Shown: positions 1 through 9,064, numbered from the stretch's first letter. The stretch is 64,000 nucleotides of DNA from Pseudomonas sp. DY-1 (GCF_003626975.1 NZ_CP032616.1:5370001-5434000); one strand, 5' to 3'. Notes: a model not told the origin generated them from the letters alone. Numbers and translations are program-made.

Positions 1-1522
1 AGCCCTGGTCGTGCCATTCGCGAAGCTGGCGGCAGGCCTGGTCCAGCACCCACTCGCCGATGGGAATGATCGTGCCGTTCTGCTCGGCCAGCGGGATGAA
101 CAGGTCCGGCGGCACGAAACCGTGCTGCGGGTGTTGCCAGCGCAGCAGCGCTTCGACGCCCACTACACGGTGGTCGCGGTAATCCACCTGGGGTTGGTAG
201 ACCAGGTGCATCTCGCCTCGGTTGAGGGCTTCGCGTAGATCCTTCTCCAGTTCGCGGCGCCGCCGCATTTCGCTGTCGACGCTGGCGATGTAGAACTGGT
301 AACGGTTGCGCGAGCGGCTCTTGGCCAGGGTCATGGTCTGCTCGGCTTTCTGCAGCAGCTTCTCCGTGCTGTCGCCATCCTCCGGGAAGAGGGTGATGCC
401 GATGGTGGCGCGCAGGCGTACTTCCTGCTGTTCCAGGGAGAAGGCCACTTCGAGATCGTCCAACACGCTCTGGGCCAGTTCGGCGGCTTCGTAGGGCTGC
501 TCGATATCGGCCTGGACCAGGGCGAACTGGTCGCCCCCCAGGCGTGCCAGGGCGCCCAGTCGGCCGCTGTGGCTGCGCAGGCGGTCGGCCAGGGCAATCA
601 GCAACTGGTCGCCGGTCTGGTAGCTGAACTGTTCGTTGACGCCCTTGAAGTCGTCCAGGCCGACGCAGAGCACCGCCACGCGGCGCTGCAGACGGCCGGC
701 GTCTTCGAGAATCTGGTCGAGTTGTTGCTGCAGTTGCTGGCGGTTGGGCAGACCGGTGAGGAAGTCGTACTGGGCCATGCGCAGCAGGCTGTTCTCGGCT
801 TCTCGGCGCAGGTGGGTATTGCGTTCGATGGAGGCCAGCAGGTCGTTGGCCGTGTTTATCCACAGGCCCAGTTCGTTCTTCTCGTTGCCCTTGAGCATGG
901 GCAGCTTGTGCTCGCTGGGGCGGTCAGGGTTGATGCTGGAGAGGTGCTCGATGATCTTCGACAGCGGCTTGGTCAGCAGCCAGTGGTAAACGAGGTAGAG
1001 CACCAGGCCCATGGCCAGGGCGCGGAGTACACCGGAGATGAAGATGATCACCGAGCTGGTGACGAAGTCTTCGCCGTATGGGGCTGTATCTAGGGTGATG
1101 CTGAGGTCGCCGTAGTACTCGCTGTAGGGACTGCGGCCGACCAGTTGGGTGGTGAAGGTCTGTTCCTTGCCGAGGATGGGGTCGGTCAGCCAGCGGGTCG
1201 ACAGCTCCATCAGCGGCCGGTCCTTCTCCGCCAGCATCGGCTCGTTGGGGTGGCCGATGGAGGCGTGGCGCACTGATTCGTGCTGGAACAGGCCTTCGAT
1301 CACCTGCATGCCCATCTCGCGATCCAGGCTATAGACGGCCTGGGTCGAGGGGTCGCGGAACATGCCAAGGATCCGGTTGGCGTCGTTGGAAACCGCCTGC
1401 CGCGTCTTGTAGACATCGAACACGATCTGCGCGCAGCTCAGCACCACACCGACAACCAGTGCGGACAGCAGCACCACACGCAGCAGCTTCAGCGACAAGC
1501 TGTGTTTGAGATCCAGCTTCAA
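1..1522 (-). CDS. bifA: BifA-type membrane c-di-GMP phosphodiesterase (GGDQF-EAL), 3' end outside window
   Basis: The visible 507 residues are the N-terminal part of a dual-domain c-di-GMP enzyme. There is a membrane segment at about residues 12-32, a periplasmic region, a second membrane segment at about 157-183, then a GGDEF domain whose active motif reads GGDQF (about 329-333) and has no RxxD inhibitory site. The start of an EAL domain follows (VEALLRW near 456-462). A degenerate GGDQF joined to EAL is typical of BifA, which hydrolyses c-di-GMP and so lowers biofilm formation and favours swarming. The start is TTG at 1522, with AAGGAAT about 7 nt upstream, and there is no ATG in the right place. 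It lies upstream of sodB on the same strand order, as I recall for PA4367-PA4366. The rest of the EAL domain is not visible, so activity is inferred from the family. Confidence 0.9.
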   Translation of the reverse strand, partial: MKLDLKHSLSLKLLRVVLLSALVVGVVLSCAQIVFDVYKTRQAVSNDANRILGMFRDPSTQAVYSLDREMGMQVIEGLFQHESVRHASIGHPNEPMLAEKDRPLMELSTRWLTDPILGKEQTFTTQLVGRSPYSEYYGDLSITLDTAPYGEDFVTSSVIIFISGVLRALAMGLVLYLVYHWLLTKPLSKIIEHLSSINPDRPSEHKLPMLKGNEKNELGLWINTANDLLASIERNTHLRREAENSLLRMAQYDFLTGLPNRQQLQQQLDQILEDAGRLQRRVAVLCVGLDDFKGVNEQFSYQTGDQLLIALADRLRSHSGRLGALARLGGDQFALVQADIEQPYEAAELAQSVLDDLEVAFSLEQQEVRLRATIGITLFPEDGDSTEKLLQKAEQTMTLAKSRSRNRYQFYIASVDSEMRRRRELEKDLREALNRGEMHLVYQPQVDYRDHRVVGVEALLRWQHPQHGFVPPDLFIPLAEQNGTIIPIGEWVLDQACRQLREWHDQG

Positions 1523-1755
1523 ATGGAGATTCCTTGTTCGATGCCGCCAGGCGTCAGACGGGTGTGAGTATTGGCAAACAGGCCTTGGCCGTCAAAGGGC
1601 CAGTATGTGTATGCCACTATTCAAAGCATCGATCCACTCTCGGGACCGCCGCTTTCGATTCCCCCTCTCCTTTATGTCGGTGCGAACCGGTCCGACCTTG
1701 AGGGGGTGTCCGACAATTTTTCCCTTGTACCGCAACAAGACGACGAATGACGCGC

Positions 1756-1790
1756 AAAAATGAAGAAACCCGGCGAATGGCCGGGTTTCT
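1756..1790 (-). terminator. Rho-independent terminator of sodB
   Basis: An 11-bp perfect stem (1764-1774 pairing with 1780-1790, 5-nt loop) is followed on the minus strand by a T-rich run. It lies 20 bases beyond the sodB stop codon. Confidence 0.85.
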
Positions 1791-1809
1791 CTTACCGCTG
1801 GAGCGGGTC

Positions 1810-2391
1810 TCAGGCTGCGTAGTTCTTGGCTACGAAGTCCCAGTTGACCAGGTTCCAGAAGGCCTCTACGTACTTCGGACGCAGGTTGCGGTAGTCGATG
1901 TAGTAGGCGTGTTCCCAAACGTCGCAGGTCAGCAGCGGGGTGTCGCCGCTGGTCAGCGGAACGCCGGCACCAATGGTGCTGGCCAGGGCCAGGGAGCCGT
2001 CAGCTTTCTTCACCAGCCAGGCCCAGCCGGAGCCGAAGGTGCCGATGGCGGTCTTGGTGAACTCTTCCTTGAACTTGTCGAAGGAACCGAAGGCGGCGTT
2101 GATGGCGTCAGCCAGGGCGCCGGTGGGCTGGCCACCGCCGTTCGGGCTCAGGCAGTTCCAGTAGAAGGTGTGGTTCCAGATCTGGGCCGCGTTGTTGAAG
2201 ATGCCGCCGGAAGAAGTCTTGATGATCTCTTCCAGGCTCTTGCCTTCGAACTCGGTGCCCGGAACCAGGTTGTTCAGGTTTACCACGTAGGCGTTGTGGT
2301 GCTTGCCGTGGTGGAATTCCAGGGTTTCGGCGGACAGGTGCGGCTCAAGGGCGTTCTTTTCGTAAGGCAGCGGCGGCAATTCGAAAGCCAT
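1810..2391 (-). CDS. sodB: Superoxide dismutase [Fe]
   Basis: This 193-residue protein has the full Fe-SOD pattern: N-terminal [19 protein letters not shown], the [11 protein letters not shown] helix with the first iron ligand, a GSGWAWLV stretch, and C-terminal [13 protein letters not shown] carrying the Asp and His ligands. It converts superoxide to peroxide and oxygen in the cytoplasm. An in-frame ATG 18 bases upstream exists, but family alignment favours MAFELPPL as the start. The gene is monocistronic, with its own terminator. The 209-nt upstream gap also holds a strong stem-loop. Iron- or Fur-dependent control is known for the family, but I did not identify a Fur box. Confidence 0.97.
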   Translation of the reverse strand: MAFELPPLPYEKNALEPHLSAETLEFHHGKHHNAYVVNLNNLVPGTEFEGKSLEEIIKTSSGGIFNNAAQIWNHTFYWNCLSPNGGGQPTGALADAINAAFGSFDKFKEEFTKTAIGTFGSGWAWLVKKADGSLALASTIGAGVPLTSGDTPLLTCDVWEHAYYIDYRNLRPKYVEAFWNLVNWDFVAKNYAA

Positions 2392-2519
2392 GTCTATCTC
2401 CTTCATCATCAGGTCGGGATTTTTGCGCCAGGCGCGGGGCCGTTCACGGTCGGCCGAAAAAGCGGCTGCGAGTTTGTACTCTTTATTGCCGCGAAGTCCG
2501 GATCATAGCATCGGGCATG

Positions 2520-2554
2520 GGGCTTAACCACGCAGCAACTGTGTGGTTAAGCCC
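2520..2554 (-). terminator. 12-bp perfect stem-loop downstream of the argO-like gene
   Basis: GGGCTTAACCAC (2520-2531) pairs perfectly with 2543-2554 around an 11-nt loop. It lies just beyond the stop codon of the minus-strand exporter gene and upstream of sodB. No T-run follows, so it is terminator-like or a message stabiliser, not a clear Rho-independent terminator. Confidence 0.5.
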
Positions 2555-2600
2555 TGCCGCCAGGGCTCTGGCACGGTTATCTCATCTGGACCCGACGCAC

Positions 2601-3203
2601 TCAGATTCCGTTCACCAATTGAGCCGCCATGCCGAACATCATTACCGCCACTGCCAGATCGAGCAGGCGCCAGGTGGTTGGACGCGCCAGCCAGGGGGCG
2701 AGCCAGGCGGCGCCAAGGGCGAGGGCGAAGAACCATACCAGCGAGGCACTGGCAGCGCCCAAGGCGTAGGCGCCGGGGACAGCCTGTTGCGCACCGAGGG
2801 AGCCGATCAGCAGGACCGTGTCCAGGTAGACGTGGGGGTTGAGCAGGGTGACCGCCAGGGCCGCCAGCAGTACCGCGCGGCGCGATCGCGGTCCGGTTTC
2901 AGCGGACTGGTCGAGGATGCCGGGCTTAACTGCGCGACGCAGCGCCTGAATGCCGTACCAGAGCAGGAAGGCCACGCCACCCCAGCGGGCGATGGCCAGC
3001 AGCACGGGGTTCTGTGCCAGCAGGGTGGCCAGGCCGAAGACGCCGGCGCTGACCAGCAACGCATCGCACAGCACGCAGAGTGCGGCCACCGGCAGGTGGT
3101 GTTCGCGGCGCAGACTCTGGGCAAGGACGAAGGCGTTCTGTGCGCCAATGGCGATGATCAGGCCCGCCGCCACCAGTATTCCGTTCAGATAGCTCTGCCA
3201 CAT
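2601..3203 (-). CDS. argO: LysE/ArgO-family basic amino acid exporter
   Basis: A 200-residue membrane protein with about six hydrophobic helices and the family signature near the N-terminus (IAIGAQNAFVLAQSLRREH), plus the NPHVYLDTVLLIGS segment. The LysE family exports arginine or lysine when their levels are too high. The ATG at 3203 is chosen because AGGCGGAG sits about 9 nt upstream. A GTG at 3212 would overlap the upstream stop codon as GTGA, but it lies too close to that Shine-Dalgarno sequence. The gene follows an ACT-domain gene and is divergent from an ArgP-type LysR regulator, the normal activator of argO. This context supports arginine or lysine as substrate, which the sequence alone does not prove. 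Confidence 0.9.
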   Translation of the reverse strand: MWQSYLNGILVAAGLIIAIGAQNAFVLAQSLRREHHLPVAALCVLCDALLVSAGVFGLATLLAQNPVLLAIARWGGVAFLLWYGIQALRRAVKPGILDQSAETGPRSRRAVLLAALAVTLLNPHVYLDTVLLIGSLGAQQAVPGAYALGAASASLVWFFALALGAAWLAPWLARPTTWRLLDLAVAVMMFGMAAQLVNGI

Positions 3204-3208
3204 GTTGC

Positions 3209-3616
3209 TCACTCCGCCTGGGCGTTGGCCGCCAGGGCCCGCAGGGTAGAAAGGGCGCGTTCGGCGTCGGCGCTGGCAACGAACAGGTGATCGTGGAAAT
3301 AGCCCGCTACGACGTTGCAGCTGATGCTGGCTTGGGCCAGGGCGCCAGCGAAGGTCGCGGTCAGGCCTACTGCACTCAGGGAGGAATGCACTTCCAGGGT
3401 GATCCAGGCCGCGCTGTAGTCGTAGGCCAGGCCCAGGCGATCGGCCTCGCTGCGTTCAAGGATCACGGTCAGTCCTTCGCGCTCGCGGAAACTGCCCAGC
3501 GGCACGCTGCCTTGCAGGCGGGCGGCGTCTTCGAGGGTGCAGAACACGTACTGGCCGGGGTTGAGTTGCGGCGACATGTTGCGGATCAGAATGGAGAGTG
3601 CAGTTTCGCCGGCCAT
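3209..3616 (-). CDS. ACT-domain protein, possible amino-acid sensor
   Basis: 135 residues, made up of two ACT-like halves: LNPGQYVFCTLEDAARL in the first and a second with YSAAWITLEVHSSLSAVGLTATFAGALAQASISCNVVAG. The second half resembles the ligand-binding ACT fold found in amino-acid-regulated enzymes. The ATG at 3616 has GAAGGAAG 5 nt upstream. The stop overlaps or touches the start of the exporter gene, so the two are translated from one message. A role in sensing amino acids together with ArgP and ArgO is inferred from context. No catalytic residues were recognised. Confidence 0.8.
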   Translation of the reverse strand: MAGETALSILIRNMSPQLNPGQYVFCTLEDAARLQGSVPLGSFREREGLTVILERSEADRLGLAYDYSAAWITLEVHSSLSAVGLTATFAGALAQASISCNVVAGYFHDHLFVASADAERALSTLRALAANAQAE

Positions 3617-3716
3617 GGTGCTTCCTTCGCTACGACGGGTTGGGATGTGGCGAGTCTGCGGCGCGAAGATGTATAAGGAAAACGAATCTTGCTGATCTCT
3701 CATTAGGAAAACTGAT

Positions 3717-4607
3717 TTGTTCGACTACAAGTTGCTGGCCGCCTTGGCGGCCGTGGTGGAACAGGGTGGTTTCGAGCGCGCGGCCCAGTTGCTGGGGCTG
3801 TCGCAGTCCGCCGTATCGCAGCGCATCAAGCTGCTGGAGGCGCGGGTCGGTCAGCCGGTGCTGGTACGCGCGACGCCGCCAGCGCCCACTGAAGTGGGCA
3901 CGCGCCTGCTCAACCATGTGCAGCAGGTGCGCCTGCTGGAACGCGACCTGCAACGCCAGGTGCCGGCACTCGAGCAGGGCGACATGCCGGAACGCCTGCG
4001 AATTGCCCTGAATGCCGACAGCCTCGCCACTTGGTGGGCCGCCGCCGTGGGGCAGTTCTGCGCCGAACAGCGGGTACTGATGGAACTGGTGGTGGAGGAC
4101 CAGGAAGTGGGCCTGAAGCGCATGCGTGCTGGTGAGGTAGCGGCCTGTGTCTGCGCTGCTGAACGCCCAGTGGCCGGCGCCCGCAGTCTGCCGCTTGGTG
4201 CGATGCGTTACCGTGCCCTGGCCAGCCCCGCGTTCATCGAGCGGAATTTCCCCAAGGGCGTCACGCCGGGGGCATTGGCCCGCTCACCGGCAATCGTGTT
4301 CGGCCCGGATGATCTGCTGCAGCACCGTTACCTGGCAGCGTTGGGAGTCGAAGGCGGCTTCGTCCATCACCTTTGTCCCTCCTCGGAAGGCTTCGTGCGC
4401 TTGACGGAAGGCGGCCTGGGCTGGGGGCTGGTGCCCGAGCAGCAGGTGGGGGCGCAGCTGGCGCGGGGCGAGTTGCGGGAATTGATTGCCGACCAGCCCA
4501 TCGACGTGCCGCTCTATTGGCATCACTGGCGACATGGCGGCGAACTGCTGGGCCTGCTCACCGATCATCTGGCTGCGGCAGCCAGTCGCTGGCTGGTGCC
4601 GCTGTGA
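3717..4607 (+). CDS. argP: LysR-family regulator ArgP (IciA)
   Basis: 296 residues with an N-terminal winged helix-turn-helix (FDYKLLAALAAVVEQGGFERAAQLLGLSQSAVSQRIK) and a C-terminal effector-binding domain, the length normal for LysR proteins. It resembles ArgP/IciA, which switches on the arginine/lysine exporter in response to basic amino acids. It starts with TTG at 3717, with AGGA about 8 nt upstream and no closer ATG. It is divergent from the ACT-argO pair across a 100-nt intergenic region, which is the expected place for its binding site. The exact operator was not recognised. Confidence 0.92.
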   Translation: MFDYKLLAALAAVVEQGGFERAAQLLGLSQSAVSQRIKLLEARVGQPVLVRATPPAPTEVGTRLLNHVQQVRLLERDLQRQVPALEQGDMPERLRIALNADSLATWWAAAVGQFCAEQRVLMELVVEDQEVGLKRMRAGEVAACVCAAERPVAGARSLPLGAMRYRALASPAFIERNFPKGVTPGALARSPAIVFGPDDLLQHRYLAALGVEGGFVHHLCPSSEGFVRLTEGGLGWGLVPEQQVGAQLARGELRELIADQPIDVPLYWHHWRHGGELLGLLTDHLAAAASRWLVPL

Positions 4608-4739
4608 CGTTGCCGGCCCGGCGGGAACGATGATCGGGGATAACGTTCAGAGTCGTTCTATTGGCTCGCGACGCCACACCTGGCAGGCATCAGGGCTGCT
4701 AGAGTCGCGGGCATCACGAGGCATGGCAGGGGACCATCG

Positions 4740-5729
4740 ATGAAGATTCTGGTGACAGGGGCGAGTGGGTTCATCGGCGGACGTTTCGCTCGTTTCGCGC
4801 TGGAGCAGGGGCTCGACGTGCGGGTGAATGGACGCCGGCCGGAGGGCGTGGAGCATCTGGTCAAGCGCGGTGCCGAATTCGTCCAGGGCGACTTGTCGGA
4901 CACGGACCTGGTGCTGCGCCTGTGCGACGACGTCGAAGCGGTGGTGCATTGCGCAGGCGCGGTCGGCGTCTGGGGCAAGTACGAGCACTTTCACCAGGCC
5001 AACGTACAGGTCACCGAAAACGTGGTCGAAGCCTGCCTGAAGCAGCGAGTGAAGCGTCTGGTGCACCTGTCCTCGCCTTCGATCTACTTCGATGGCCGTT
5101 CCCATGTCGGTATTCGTGAAGAACAGGTGCCCAAGCGCTTCTCCGATCATTACGGCGCCACCAAGTACCTGGCCGAGCAGAAAGTGTTCGCCGCCGAAGA
5201 GTTCGGCCTGGAAGTGATCGCCTTCCGTCCGCGCTTCGTCACTGGCGCGGGGGATACCAGCATCTTTCCGCGCCTTATCGCCATGCAGCGCAAAGGCCGT
5301 CTTAAGATCATCGGCAACGGCCTGAACAAGGTCGACTTCACCAGCGTGCAGAACCTCAACGACGCCCTGCTCAGCGGTCTTCTGGCTGCCGGGCCGGCGC
5401 TTGGACAGGTCTACAACATCAGCAATGGCCAACCGGTGCCGATCTGGGATGTCATCAACTATGTGCTGCGCAAGCTGGGCGTCCCCCAGGTGACCCGGCA
5501 CGTTCCCTATGGCTTGGCCTACAGTGCCGCGCTCGTGAACGAGTCGGTCTGCAGGATTCTGCCGGGGCGGCCGGAACCCTCGCTTTATCGACTGGCCGTG
5601 GCGGTGATGGCCAAGGACTTCTCCCTGGATATCAGCCGCGCGCGGCAGTACCTGGACTACGATCCGCGGGTGAACGTCTGGACGGCGCTGGATGAGTTCT
5701 GTGCGTGGTGGGGCGCTCAGCAGCCCTAA
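4740..5729 (+). CDS. NAD(P)-dependent epimerase/dehydratase (extended SDR, 3-beta-HSD-like)
   Basis: 329 residues. The N-terminal Rossmann motif is TGASGFIG (about residues 6-13), and the catalytic tyrosine and lysine are in YGATKY, with the upstream serine in HLSSPSIY. The family oxidises, reduces, epimerises or dehydrates sugar nucleotides, sterols or similar alcohols using NAD(P). The active site is complete but the substrate is unknown. GGCAGGGG lies upstream of the ATG. The gene stands alone after argP, and its stop overlaps the stop of the convergent small gene (shared bases CTAA at 5726-5729). The 407-residue open frame on the other strand is a shadow. Confidence 0.88.
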   Translation: MKILVTGASGFIGGRFARFALEQGLDVRVNGRRPEGVEHLVKRGAEFVQGDLSDTDLVLRLCDDVEAVVHCAGAVGVWGKYEHFHQANVQVTENVVEACLKQRVKRLVHLSSPSIYFDGRSHVGIREEQVPKRFSDHYGATKYLAEQKVFAAEEFGLEVIAFRPRFVTGAGDTSIFPRLIAMQRKGRLKIIGNGLNKVDFTSVQNLNDALLSGLLAAGPALGQVYNISNGQPVPIWDVINYVLRKLGVPQVTRHVPYGLAYSAALVNESVCRILPGRPEPSLYRLAVAVMAKDFSLDISRARQYLDYDPRVNVWTALDEFCAWWGAQQP

Positions 5730-5983
5730 CCGCGCAAGGGACCGGCGTACTGGGTGTACTTGCGAACCAGTTCTTCTTCGCTCAGCACCGGCGGTTTGAG
5801 GCGAATGCCGGTCAGGATACTGAGGTGCTCGCCCAGCTCGCGGGTCGTGTCGCGCTGAGATTCGGCGCACGCATTGAGCATGGACAGGATGGCGTCGGGC
5901 TGGCTGAGGCGGATATCCACAGCCTGTTCGTCTCGAAGCTGGCGCCGCAGGGTTTGCATGCAGTCCAGCACAGCCTTGGTCAA
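5726..5983 (-). CDS. Conserved-looking small cytoplasmic protein of unknown function
   Basis: About 85 residues beginning TKAVLDCMQTLRRQLR, mostly helical and charged, with no membrane segment and no motif I recognise. The TTG at 5983 is chosen because AAGGAG sits 5 nt upstream. An in-frame ATG at 6004 has no Shine-Dalgarno sequence. The gene is convergent with the SDR gene, with overlapping stops, and divergent from the coiled-coil gene at 6295. Coding use looks like its neighbours. It is probably real because the frame is clean and the ribosome site is good. Function is unknown. Confidence 0.6.
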   Translation of the reverse strand: MTKAVLDCMQTLRRQLRDEQAVDIRLSQPDAILSMLNACAESQRDTTRELGEHLSILTGIRLKPPVLSEEELVRKYTQYAGPLRG

Positions 5984-6294
5984 TTCCACTCCTTCTTCCC
6001 CCATGGTCGAAGTGTGCTCCTGCCCTTCATGGCGACGAGCGAGAAGCCTGGCGGAGCCTTTGGCTCCGGATGGCGATTTCCTGGCATGGCCCCGTGCCGG
6101 GGCTGGCAACTGGCTAGCAAGCCCCGTACCAGGCTGTAAACCCCGGAACTGCTGGGCCCTGGCGTGGTCAATCGAGTGTCTCTGCCCCTGAGCAGTGCAA
6201 CCCGCACCGCCGTGGCGCGACGCTGAAGACCGCCGTGCGAACCGGTATACTCCCGGCCATTCGCGGTTCTGCGTTTCTCTCCAAAGGTCCCCCA
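5984..6294. other. Divergent intergenic region, 311 nt, probable promoters
   Basis: It separates the small minus-strand gene from the coiled-coil gene on the plus strand. A TATACT box at 6246-6251 could be the -10 element for the plus-strand gene, but the upstream -35 is poor. The stretch around 6080-6140 is rich in short GC inverted repeats (GCCCC...GGGGC). No convincing gene was seen. Confidence 0.4.
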
Positions 6295-7143
6295 ATGCGC
6301 AACGACGCTCTTGACGAAGTGGATGATGTCCCCAGCCTGACTACCGATGCCCGTGATCGCGACGAGTTCGGTCATCACCCGGTGGCTGAGCCCGTGCATC
6401 GCCACAACAATGGTTATTCAGCCGCTGCTCCCGTGGGCAAGGGAGCCAGCACCGGGCCGCTCTGGGCCCTGGTGGTTGCCCTGGTCGTCGCCCTCTGTGG
6501 CCTCGGCTGGTGGAGCTTCCAGCAGATCAGCCTGATGGAGCAGCAACTGGTGGCGACGCAGGAAAGCTTTGCCCGCATCAGTGAAGAGGCAGCCGGCCGC
6601 ATCCAGGACATCTCCGGTAAGGTGGTCGCCACCGAATCCAGCGTGACCAGCGGCAGTGAGTCCATGAAGCTGCAGATCAAGCAGCTGCAGGCCAAGGTAG
6701 TCGAACTGACCAAGCAGCAGCAGGCCGCTGGCGCTCAGCTTGGCAGCCAGGGCAAGCGAGTCGATCAGCTCGCGGCTGACGTCAAGGCTGCGCAGAGTGC
6801 GGCGACCCAGGTGGGCAGCCAACTGGGCAGCAAGCTCGACGGCCTGGCGAGCGAGCAAAGCAAGCTCAAGGCCGCCCAAGGCGATATGGCCCAGCTGGAC
6901 AGCCGTCTGAAGGGCCTGGGCAGTGATGTCGAGGCGCTGAAGAAGCAGGGCAATCCGAACCAGGCGATCAAGGGCCTGGAGCAGGACCTGCTGGTGCTGC
7001 GTAGCGAAATGGACAACCGTCCGGCACCGTCCCAGGGTGCCAGCACCGCCGAGTTCGATGCTTTCCGCGCGCAAATGACCCGCAATATCAGCACTCTGCA
7101 AAGCCAGGTGCAGAACCTGCAGCAGCAGCTGAACATGCGCTGA
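6295..7143 (+). CDS. Membrane-anchored coiled-coil protein, unknown function
   Basis: 282 residues: a polar, histidine- and aspartate-rich N-terminus of about 55 residues, one membrane helix (LWALVVALVVALCGLGWW, about 60-77), then a long Gln/Ala/Lys/Ser-rich region with heptad character to the end (for example QIKQLQAKVVELTKQQQ). A type II inner-membrane protein with a periplasmic coiled coil is predicted. The ATG at 6295 is preferred over an upstream start at 6235 because the intervening residues look non-coding. It is a single gene, closed by a strong terminator. Similar architecture is seen in cell-envelope spacer or division-associated proteins, but no family could be assigned. Confidence 0.8.
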   Translation: MRNDALDEVDDVPSLTTDARDRDEFGHHPVAEPVHRHNNGYSAAAPVGKGASTGPLWALVVALVVALCGLGWWSFQQISLMEQQLVATQESFARISEEAAGRIQDISGKVVATESSVTSGSESMKLQIKQLQAKVVELTKQQQAAGAQLGSQGKRVDQLAADVKAAQSAATQVGSQLGSKLDGLASEQSKLKAAQGDMAQLDSRLKGLGSDVEALKKQGNPNQAIKGLEQDLLVLRSEMDNRPAPSQGASTAEFDAFRAQMTRNISTLQSQVQNLQQQLNMR

Positions 7144-7158
7144 TCCAAGCTGCTTGAG

Positions 7159-7196
7159 AAAAGCCCCCGTGCCTTGTGGTTCGGGGGCTTTTTTAT
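7159..7196 (+). terminator. Rho-independent terminator after the coiled-coil gene
   Basis: An 8-bp stem (AAGCCCCC at 7161-7168 with GGGGGCTT at 7183-7190) is followed by TTTTTAT. Confidence 0.85.
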
Positions 7197-7629
7197 GGGT
7201 GATTCGAGGTTTCGGGAAGGTTTCGCATGTTATTGGCAATCTGGAGCCTGGGAGTCCAGCTCATTGACGAGCGGGCTCTGGCTTAATGTTTCACCTTCCC
7301 GGGCGACTCCCTTTTGCAGTCGCCCAAAAGGAAGCAAGTACGCTTGCCCCTGCATCCGGCCCGGCTTCGCCGGGTGCCCTCGCTCCATCATTGCGCCGGG
7401 CCCCTCTCGCCTCTCGCGGCATCGATGCCGCTCGTTCCCTCTGCAACGATTCCGCTCGGCCTTCTGAAGGGGCGGAATGGTTGCTTAGTTCCAGGTCGCG
7501 GGCTGCTTCAGGATTGTTAGGTCGTCGCCGGCGCGAGTCACCCCTCTAGGTTTGGGAGAGGGGGCGGGGGAGGGAGGCCCGGACACGCGCATAAATTTTC
7601 AATTCAAAGTGAAGATCGCGTCTCCAGCC
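7197..7629. other. Intergenic region with repeat-like sequence, no supported gene
   Basis: 433 nt without a convincing gene. It contains an 8-bp inverted repeat with 9-nt loop (GGGCGACT at 7301-7308, AGTCGCCC at 7318-7325), followed by a C-rich tract and a purine-rich GGGAGAGGGGGCGGGGGAGG tract near 7553-7574. Short overlapping open frames in all phases encode low-complexity Arg/Pro/Ser-rich peptides. From memory this type of sequence recurs between genes in pseudomonads. Confidence 0.5.
7301..7325. repeat. Short inverted repeat in intergenic repeat-like DNA
   Basis: Perfect 8-bp arms GGGCGACT / AGTCGCCC separated by 9 nt. There is no T-run and no neighbouring gene end, so it is not a terminator. 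It is probably part of a dispersed repeat. Confidence 0.5.
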
Positions 7630-8937
7630 TTAAAACCTGAATACGTAATTCAGATAAAACCGCTCGGCATTGTGGGTAATGATCCCTGCCGGGCCGCGGG
7701 AAGCGGTGGTGCGCTCGATGCCGTCCGGTTGGCCCTTGGTGTGGAACTCGTTGTGCAGCCAGACCAGGCTCAAGCCTTTCAGGGCGCCCGTGAAACTGTA
7801 CTGCAGCAAACTCTGGAATTCCCGGCGGGAAAACCCGTCGTAACCGGCTGCGTGATCGGAAAAGGCATAGTGAACATCCAGCCTGAGTTGTGGAAGACCA
7901 ATTGAACTGAAGTTGGTGCCGCCCACAAGTTTGAACATTTCCTCATCTTCCACGCCGAAGAAATAGAACAACTTTGCGCTGCTGTTCCAGGCGCCGTGAT
8001 CCTTGCTGAAGAACAAACGGTCGAAGTCGTCACCTCGAACTTTGTTGTAGGTCATGCCGGCGTAATAGTTCGTCGTACGGTATTTCGCGGAAAGATCGAT
8101 ATAGCGCGCGTCATGGGAGGTTTCTGCTTCGTAGAGTCCGGGTACGCCCTGGTAGTCGAACAGATCGCCGGCATCCTGCTGCATGCCCTGGGTGGCGTAG
8201 AGATCGATGAAGCGGCCGGCACCCAGGTCGAAGCTGTGCTCCAGCTTGATGGAGGCGGCGCGCAAGTAGTTATCGGACTCGGAGTATTCGGCCAGCAAGT
8301 TGCTGCCGAAGGGCATCCGGTAGGCAAGGGCGAACAGCTGCAGTTGGTCGATCTTCTCGCCGCGGAAATTGCTCAGGTCGTCGCCCCAGCCATTCTCGTT
8401 GCGCGGACTGAACTGGTTCACCCGGCTGTAGCGCAGGTTCAGGCTGCCTATGCGGTAGTCCGCATCGAGGCCCGTGGTACCGGCGGGGAGGATACGGGTG
8501 GCGTCATCGAAATACTGGGCATAGCGGCGGACCTTCTTGCCGCCGCCCACCACCAGTTCGCCTGCGTCTCCCTGCAGGCGGCCGCGCAGGTAGGCCTCCA
8601 GGGGCTTGGCAAGACCATGAGGTGACTGCACCGAGTCGTCGGGTTCGAGGTTGCTGATGCTGTTGGCGTCGTCGCCGATGCGCAGGTCATCGGCCAGGCC
8701 GTAGCTGTAGTCCACGCCCAGCACGTCCCGGTACCAGCCGGAATTGAAACTGAACTGAGTGCCCTGGACCCATTCGTCGCGGGTGGGGCCGACACCGTCG
8801 CCGTTGTTTTCCTTCCAGTAGAACTGGCTGTAGCGAAGTGACGTGATGCTGTCATTGATAAAGCCATCGGCACTTGCACTTCCTGCCAGTAAGAGTCCGG
8901 CAATCCCCGCCAGATACTCGCAGCGAACTCTGCACAT
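7630..8937 (-). CDS. OprD-family outer-membrane porin
   Basis: 435 residues with a signal peptide (cleavage probably after GSASA, about residue 23) and alternating beta-strand pattern to a C-terminal phenylalanine (YLNYVFRF), as required for barrel assembly. The segments FINDSITSLRYSQFYWKEN and WVQGTQFSFNSGW fit the OprD family of substrate-specific channels, which are usually about 420-450 residues. Members take up amino acids, peptides or organic acids. The gene follows the amidohydrolase-permease-amidase-iclR operon on the same strand, separated by a terminator. A palindrome 94 nt upstream matches one in front of that operon, so co-regulation by the IclR protein is likely. Confidence 0.88.
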   Translation of the reverse strand: MCRVRCEYLAGIAGLLLAGSASADGFINDSITSLRYSQFYWKENNGDGVGPTRDEWVQGTQFSFNSGWYRDVLGVDYSYGLADDLRIGDDANSISNLEPDDSVQSPHGLAKPLEAYLRGRLQGDAGELVVGGGKKVRRYAQYFDDATRILPAGTTGLDADYRIGSLNLRYSRVNQFSPRNENGWGDDLSNFRGEKIDQLQLFALAYRMPFGSNLLAEYSESDNYLRAASIKLEHSFDLGAGRFIDLYATQGMQQDAGDLFDYQGVPGLYEAETSHDARYIDLSAKYRTTNYYAGMTYNKVRGDDFDRLFFSKDHGAWNSSAKLFYFFGVEDEEMFKLVGGTNFSSIGLPQLRLDVHYAFSDHAAGYDGFSRREFQSLLQYSFTGALKGLSLVWLHNEFHTKGQPDGIERTTASRGPAGIITHNAERFYLNYVFRF

Positions 8938-9030
8938 CTCATCACCTTTATTCTTGTGTTATGACGAAAAGACCGATTTCCGGGTCGTGGTCTATTGTCG
9001 ATTCACGCGAATAAAGGGCAATTCAATTGG

Positions 9031-9047
9031 GTTCCGCGCTGTGGAAT
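9031..9047 (-). promoter_or_regulatory. Putative IclR operator upstream of the porin gene
   Basis: The 17-nt site GTTCCGCGCTGTGGAAT is an imperfect palindrome. It shares 12 of 17 positions, including GTTCC and GTGGAA, with the perfect palindrome at 14120-14136. It lies 94 nt before the porin start codon, and the other site lies 90 nt before the amidohydrolase start. Binding by the adjacent IclR regulator is inferred. Confidence 0.55.
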
Positions 9048-9064
9048 CACAACTTCAAGAGTGA

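Noticed and set aside
4647..5870. 407-residue open frame on the minus strand
   Set aside because: Antisense shadow of the SDR gene in GC-rich DNA; Arg/His/Gln-rich with no family sequence.
7280..7549. Overlapping short open frames
   Set aside because: Low-complexity Arg/Pro/Ser-rich peptides in repeat-like DNA with no ribosome site.
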